Notes under the pieces: generated by a model
Seen by the model: the letters and a program-made list of their open reading frames with translations, nothing else
The model's database searches: none
What the model was told of the DNA's origin: nothing
Shown: one piece after another, positions 25,087 to 29,234 of the stretch
Position numbering within the stretch: the stretch's first letter is position 1
How the letters are laid out: the number at the start of each line of letters is the position of its first letter
Assembly: GCA_016195145.1 (NCBI GenBank)
Contig: JACQAF010000236.1
Coordinates: 1-29,234 of the forward strand
Direction of reading: 5' to 3'
Source of the DNA: Rhodospirillales bacterium
GTDB taxonomy: Bacteria; Pseudomonadota; Alphaproteobacteria; CACIAM-22H2
Length of the DNA: 29,234 nucleotides
Made by a program: the position numbers and the translations under genes

Positions 25087-26201
25087 TCTTCGCGTACTGC
25101 CACATCGTTCTCCGACGGCAGATATTCGTTGCTAAGGGCGGCGAACCCGTCCTGCGGCATCAGCCGCGCCAGCGCCCATACCGCCATTGCGCGCACCAAC
25201 GGCGAGGGATCGGCGAGCAGCCGCCGTACCGTCGGAATCAAGGCCGGCGTCGCGCTGTTGCCGATGGCAATCAGTACGTTCCGCACGAAACGGTCGCGCC
25301 CGACGCGCTTGACCGGCGAGCCGGCGAACAGCGCGCGGAATGTCGCGTCGTCGAGGGCGGCAAGGTCGGCCAGGCGCGGCGCATCGAGGGCCGGGCGGGG
25401 CAGGAAATCGGCTTCATGCGTCGCGGCGGCGAACTTGTTCCACGGGCAGACGGCAAGGCAATCGTCGCATCCGTAAATACGGTTGCCCATCGCGGCGCGG
25501 AATTCACGCGCGATATGGCTCTTATGCTCGATGGTGAGATACGAGATGCAGCGCCGGGCGTCGAGCCGGTAGGGAGCGGGAAAGGCCGCCGTCGGGCAGA
25601 TATCGAGACAGCGCCGGCATTCCCCGCAATGATCCGTCTCCGGCGCGTCGGGCGCGAGGTCGAGCGCGGTGAAGATCTCGCCGAGAAACAGCCACGACCC
25701 GAAACGCCGCGACACGAGATTGGTGTGCTTGCCCTGCCAGCCGAGCCCGGCCGCCTGGGCCAGCGGTTTTTCCATTACCGGCGCGGTATCGACAAACACC
25801 TTCACCTCGGCGGCGAAGGTTTCGTGGACCCAGCGCGCCACCGCCTTGAGCCGCTTCTTCACCGTGTCGTGATAGTCGCGGTTGCGGGCATAGACCGACA
25901 CCGTCGCCTCGTCGCGCCGGTCGAGCGCGGCCAGCGGATCGCCGGCCGGCGCGTAGTTGAGGGCGAGCACGACGGCGCTTCTCGCCTCGGGCCACAAGGC
26001 GCGCGGATCGCTACGCCGCGCCGCCGTGTCGGCGAGCCAGCCCATATCGCCGTGCAACCCGGCGGCGACGAATTCGGCCAAACGCTCCCCCGCACCCCCC
26101 GCCAGGGCAGCGGGCGCAAAGCCGACGGCATCGAACCCTGCCGCCAGGGCGCGTTCGCGGATGCGCTGCCGCGCCGCGCCGGGATCGAATGCCGCGTTCA
26201 T
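25071..26201 (-). CDS. queG: Epoxyqueuosine reductase QueG
   Basis: A 376-residue cobalamin-dependent iron-sulfur enzyme that performs the last step of queuosine synthesis, reducing epoxyqueuosine in tRNA. The catalytic aspartate is Asp138 in VDTAPVMEKPLAQ, followed by GLGWQGKHTNLVS. Two [4Fe-4S] clusters are indicated by Cys192, 195, 198 and 202 (CGECRRCLDIC) with Cys218 and Cys245, 248 and 252 (GCDDCLAVCPWNKF). The C-terminal 70 residues carry HEAT-like repeats (NVLIAIGNSATPALIPTVRR) as usual. The ATG at 26201 directly follows a hairpin that includes the ribosome site. Confidence 0.94.
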   Translation of the reverse strand: MNAAFDPGAARQRIRERALAAGFDAVGFAPAALAGGAGERLAEFVAAGLHGDMGWLADTAARRSDPRALWPEARSAVVLALNYAPAGDPLAALDRRDEATVSVYARNRDYHDTVKKRLKAVARWVHETFAAEVKVFVDTAPVMEKPLAQAAGLGWQGKHTNLVSRRFGSWLFLGEIFTALDLAPDAPETDHCGECRRCLDICPTAAFPAPYRLDARRCISYLTIEHKSHIAREFRAAMGNRIYGCDDCLAVCPWNKFAAATHEADFLPRPALDAPRLADLAALDDATFRALFAGSPVKRVGRDRFVRNVLIAIGNSATPALIPTVRRLLADPSPLVRAMAVWALARLMPQDGFAALSNEYLPSENDVAVREEWRCA

Positions 26202-26227
26202 GGGTCAAGGCTTACCCCCCTTGACCC
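26202..26227 (-). promoter_or_regulatory. Hairpin covering the queG ribosome binding site
   Basis: GGGTCAAGG (26202-26210) is the exact reverse complement of CCTTGACCC (26219-26227), with an 8-nt loop. In the queG mRNA the stem ends at the base before AUG. The only Shine-Dalgarno-like tract, AAGGGGGG (26222 down to 26215), lies half in the 5' arm and half in the loop. Folding should reduce translation of queG and the coupled PAS_5 gene. I see no preQ1-I aptamer sequence in it. Confidence 0.55.
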
Positions 26228-26343
26228 GCCCCCGCAACCGCGGGCTACGGCTCAGCCGTTGCCCCCAGGACAAGCTGCGGCCAGGGCAAAACGAGTACCC
26301 CTCGCGGACAACCAGGTTTGCGTTTAATATCCTGCCTGCCGCC

Positions 26344-27381
26344 ATGATCGATCTCGGCCTCATATCCTTCATTGGCTTTGTCGTCGCGCTGATCGCCGCG
26401 GCCGCCGCCGCAGCCTGGGCGATGGCCCGCTGGCGCGTTCTGGTCGACGTACCGAACGAGCGATCGTCGCACCGCGCCCCCACGCCGCGCGGCGGCGGAA
26501 TCGGCATCGTTCTTGCCGCCGCCGCCGGGACGGCATGGCTGGCGGTGTCGGGCGCTGCTCCCCTGCCGGGGGCGATGGCGTTTACCGGGTTCGCGGCAGG
26601 CTGCCTGATCTGCGCCGTCGCCGGCCTGGCCGACGACGCGCGCCGCCTGTCCTTCGCCGTCAAGCTCGTCACCCAGTGCGCCGCCGCCGCGATCGCCATG
26701 GCCGCCGGCGTGGTCATCGAGACGATCTATGTCCCCGGCTTCGGGTCGCTGACCCTCGGCGTCGCCAGCTATGGGCTGACGCTGCTCTGGCTCGTCGGCC
26801 TGACCAACGCCTTCAATTTCATGGACGGGCTCGATGGGCTCGCCGGCGGCACGGCCGTGCTCGCGGCGGCGTTCCTCGCCCTCGCCGCGTTCGAGCTCGG
26901 TCAACCGGCGGCGACCGGCCTCGCCCTCGTGCTCGCCGCGACCAGCCTTGGCTTCCTGGTGGTTAATTTTCCGCCGGCGCGGATCTTCATGGGCGATGTC
27001 GGCAGCCAGTTTCTCGGCTTCGCCTTTGCCGGCCTTGGGGTCCTCCTCGGCCGCGGCGACGATACGGGAACGCTGGTTCTTCTCGTTCCCCTTCTCCTCT
27101 TCCATTTCATTTTCGATACGACCCTGACCTGGTTCCGGCGTCTGCGGCGGCGCGAGCGCCTGACCGCGGCGCATCGCTCGCACCTATACCAGATCCTCAA
27201 CCGGTCGGGCTGGAGCCACCGGCAGGTAAGCCTGCTGACTTATGCGATGACGGCCGTCCAGGGTGTCATGGCGCTATGGTATGTTGGCGCGGACCCGGTC
27301 GACCGGCCGGCGGTTTTCCTGATCGCGCTGGCGATTCAGGCGGTTTACGCCTGGGCGGCCTTGCGCCGCCCGGCCGCCTGA
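26344..27381 (+). CDS. Polyprenyl-phosphate glycosyl-1-phosphate transferase (WecA/WbpL/MraY family)
   Basis: A 345-residue integral membrane protein with about ten helices. The family transfers a sugar-1-phosphate from a UDP-sugar to undecaprenyl phosphate and so starts O-antigen or other cell-surface glycan synthesis. Catalytic motifs are GLADDARRLS near 96-105, NAFNFMDGLDGLAGG near 155-169, FMGDVGSQFLGF near 218-229 and the basic loop AHRSHLYQILNRSGWSHRQV near 278-297. These loops favour the WecA/WbpL branch over MraY. I chose the ATG at 26344; a longer open frame upstream is antisense to queG. No strong ribosome site is visible, and TAATAT at 26325 could be a -10 box. No other glycan genes are in the window. 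Confidence 0.9.
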   Translation: MIDLGLISFIGFVVALIAAAAAAAWAMARWRVLVDVPNERSSHRAPTPRGGGIGIVLAAAAGTAWLAVSGAAPLPGAMAFTGFAAGCLICAVAGLADDARRLSFAVKLVTQCAAAAIAMAAGVVIETIYVPGFGSLTLGVASYGLTLLWLVGLTNAFNFMDGLDGLAGGTAVLAAAFLALAAFELGQPAATGLALVLAATSLGFLVVNFPPARIFMGDVGSQFLGFAFAGLGVLLGRGDDTGTLVLLVPLLLFHFIFDTTLTWFRRLRRRERLTAAHRSHLYQILNRSGWSHRQVSLLTYAMTAVQGVMALWYVGADPVDRPAVFLIALAIQAVYAWAALRRPAA

Positions 27382-27390
27382 CCAGAGGCT

Positions 27391-29096
<1,706 letters not shown>

Positions 29097-29100
<4 letters not shown>

Positions 29101-29234
29101 TCGGGCGTTTCCATCTTGGTTGCACCGTCAAGCGCGGCGATTGCCTGCAGATACTCCTCATCCGCCCGCCAGTAACGCAGCGCCACGCGCGCCCGTTCCG
29201 GCGGCAGATCGTCGAAAAACTTGAGAATATCGCG
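29097..29234 (-). CDS. Unrecognised gene, C-terminal fragment
   Basis: Forty-five codons and a TGA are visible before the window edge; the fragment reads ILKFFDDLPPERARVALRYW, then RADEEYLQAIAAL and a short tail ending ETPE. It has the codon bias of its neighbours and overlaps the kinase start by 4 nt (ATGA), so it is very likely a real gene coupled to the kinase. I do not recognise the family from this helical tail. A regulatory partner of the kinase is possible but not shown. Confidence 0.65.

Noticed and set aside
26220..26300. Possible dispersed repeat element between queG and the glycosyltransferase gene
   Set aside because: It has short internal symmetries (GCAAC/GTTGC, CGGCT-CAGCC), but I find no second copy in this window, so nothing supports a repeat family here.

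Overview
The window looks like chromosomal DNA of a high-GC alphaproteobacterium, perhaps of the Rhodospirillales type. The signs are very GC-rich coding with long antisense shadow frames, two PAS_5-like proteins, a DUF2783 protein beside a flavin hydroxylase, PleC/DivJ-like histidine kinases and a CtrA-like box (TTAA-N7-CTAAC). The lineage is an inference; there is no rRNA or tRNA gene to test it. I see no insertion sequence, phage gene, CRISPR array or integrase, and no gene-free stretch exceeds about 240 bp.

Layout. Positions 1-6815 (minus strand) hold what looks like one transcription unit: alpha/beta hydrolase, ABC ATPase, NMT1-type binding protein, two different SsuC/TauC-like permeases, a second related hydrolase, and paaN (cut by the window edge). 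Diverging from it is a plus-strand phenylacetate set (6944-13578): paaG, paaI and a paaJ-type thiolase, a 242-bp AT-rich gap, then a PAS_5 protein, paaK, a class A flavin hydroxylase and a DUF2783 protein. yajQ and a membrane histidine kinase follow (13636-16129). A minus-strand unit (21711-16154) encodes a LivKHMGF-type ABC importer ending in an MBL-fold protein with an altered metal motif. Upstream on the same strand lies a queuosine cluster (queF, tgt, queA, a PAS_5 protein, queG; 26201-21812). The window closes with a polyprenyl-phosphate glycosyl-phosphate transferase (plus), a soluble two-PAS histidine kinase (minus) and the tail of an unrecognised gene.

How the genes fit together. PaaK would make phenylacetyl-CoA (or a related aryl-CoA), PaaG isomerises the ring epoxide, PaaN oxidises the aldehyde formed after ring opening, the thiolase releases acetyl-CoA and the PaaI thioesterase relieves dead-end CoA esters. 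The PaaABCE epoxidase, PaaF, PaaH and the ring-opening MaoC hydratase are not here, so the pathway is split over the genome. Two ABC importers of different classes flank this set, and several uncharacterised enzymes (two paralogous hydrolases, the flavin hydroxylase, DUF2783 and the MBL protein) sit with them. The most interesting possibility is an incompletely described uptake-and-hydroxylation module for an aromatic acid or ester, built around paaK. Likely regulatory DNA includes inverted repeats between the divergent operons (6859-6886) and before livK (21737-21761), a hairpin between livK and livH, and a hairpin over the queG ribosome binding site.
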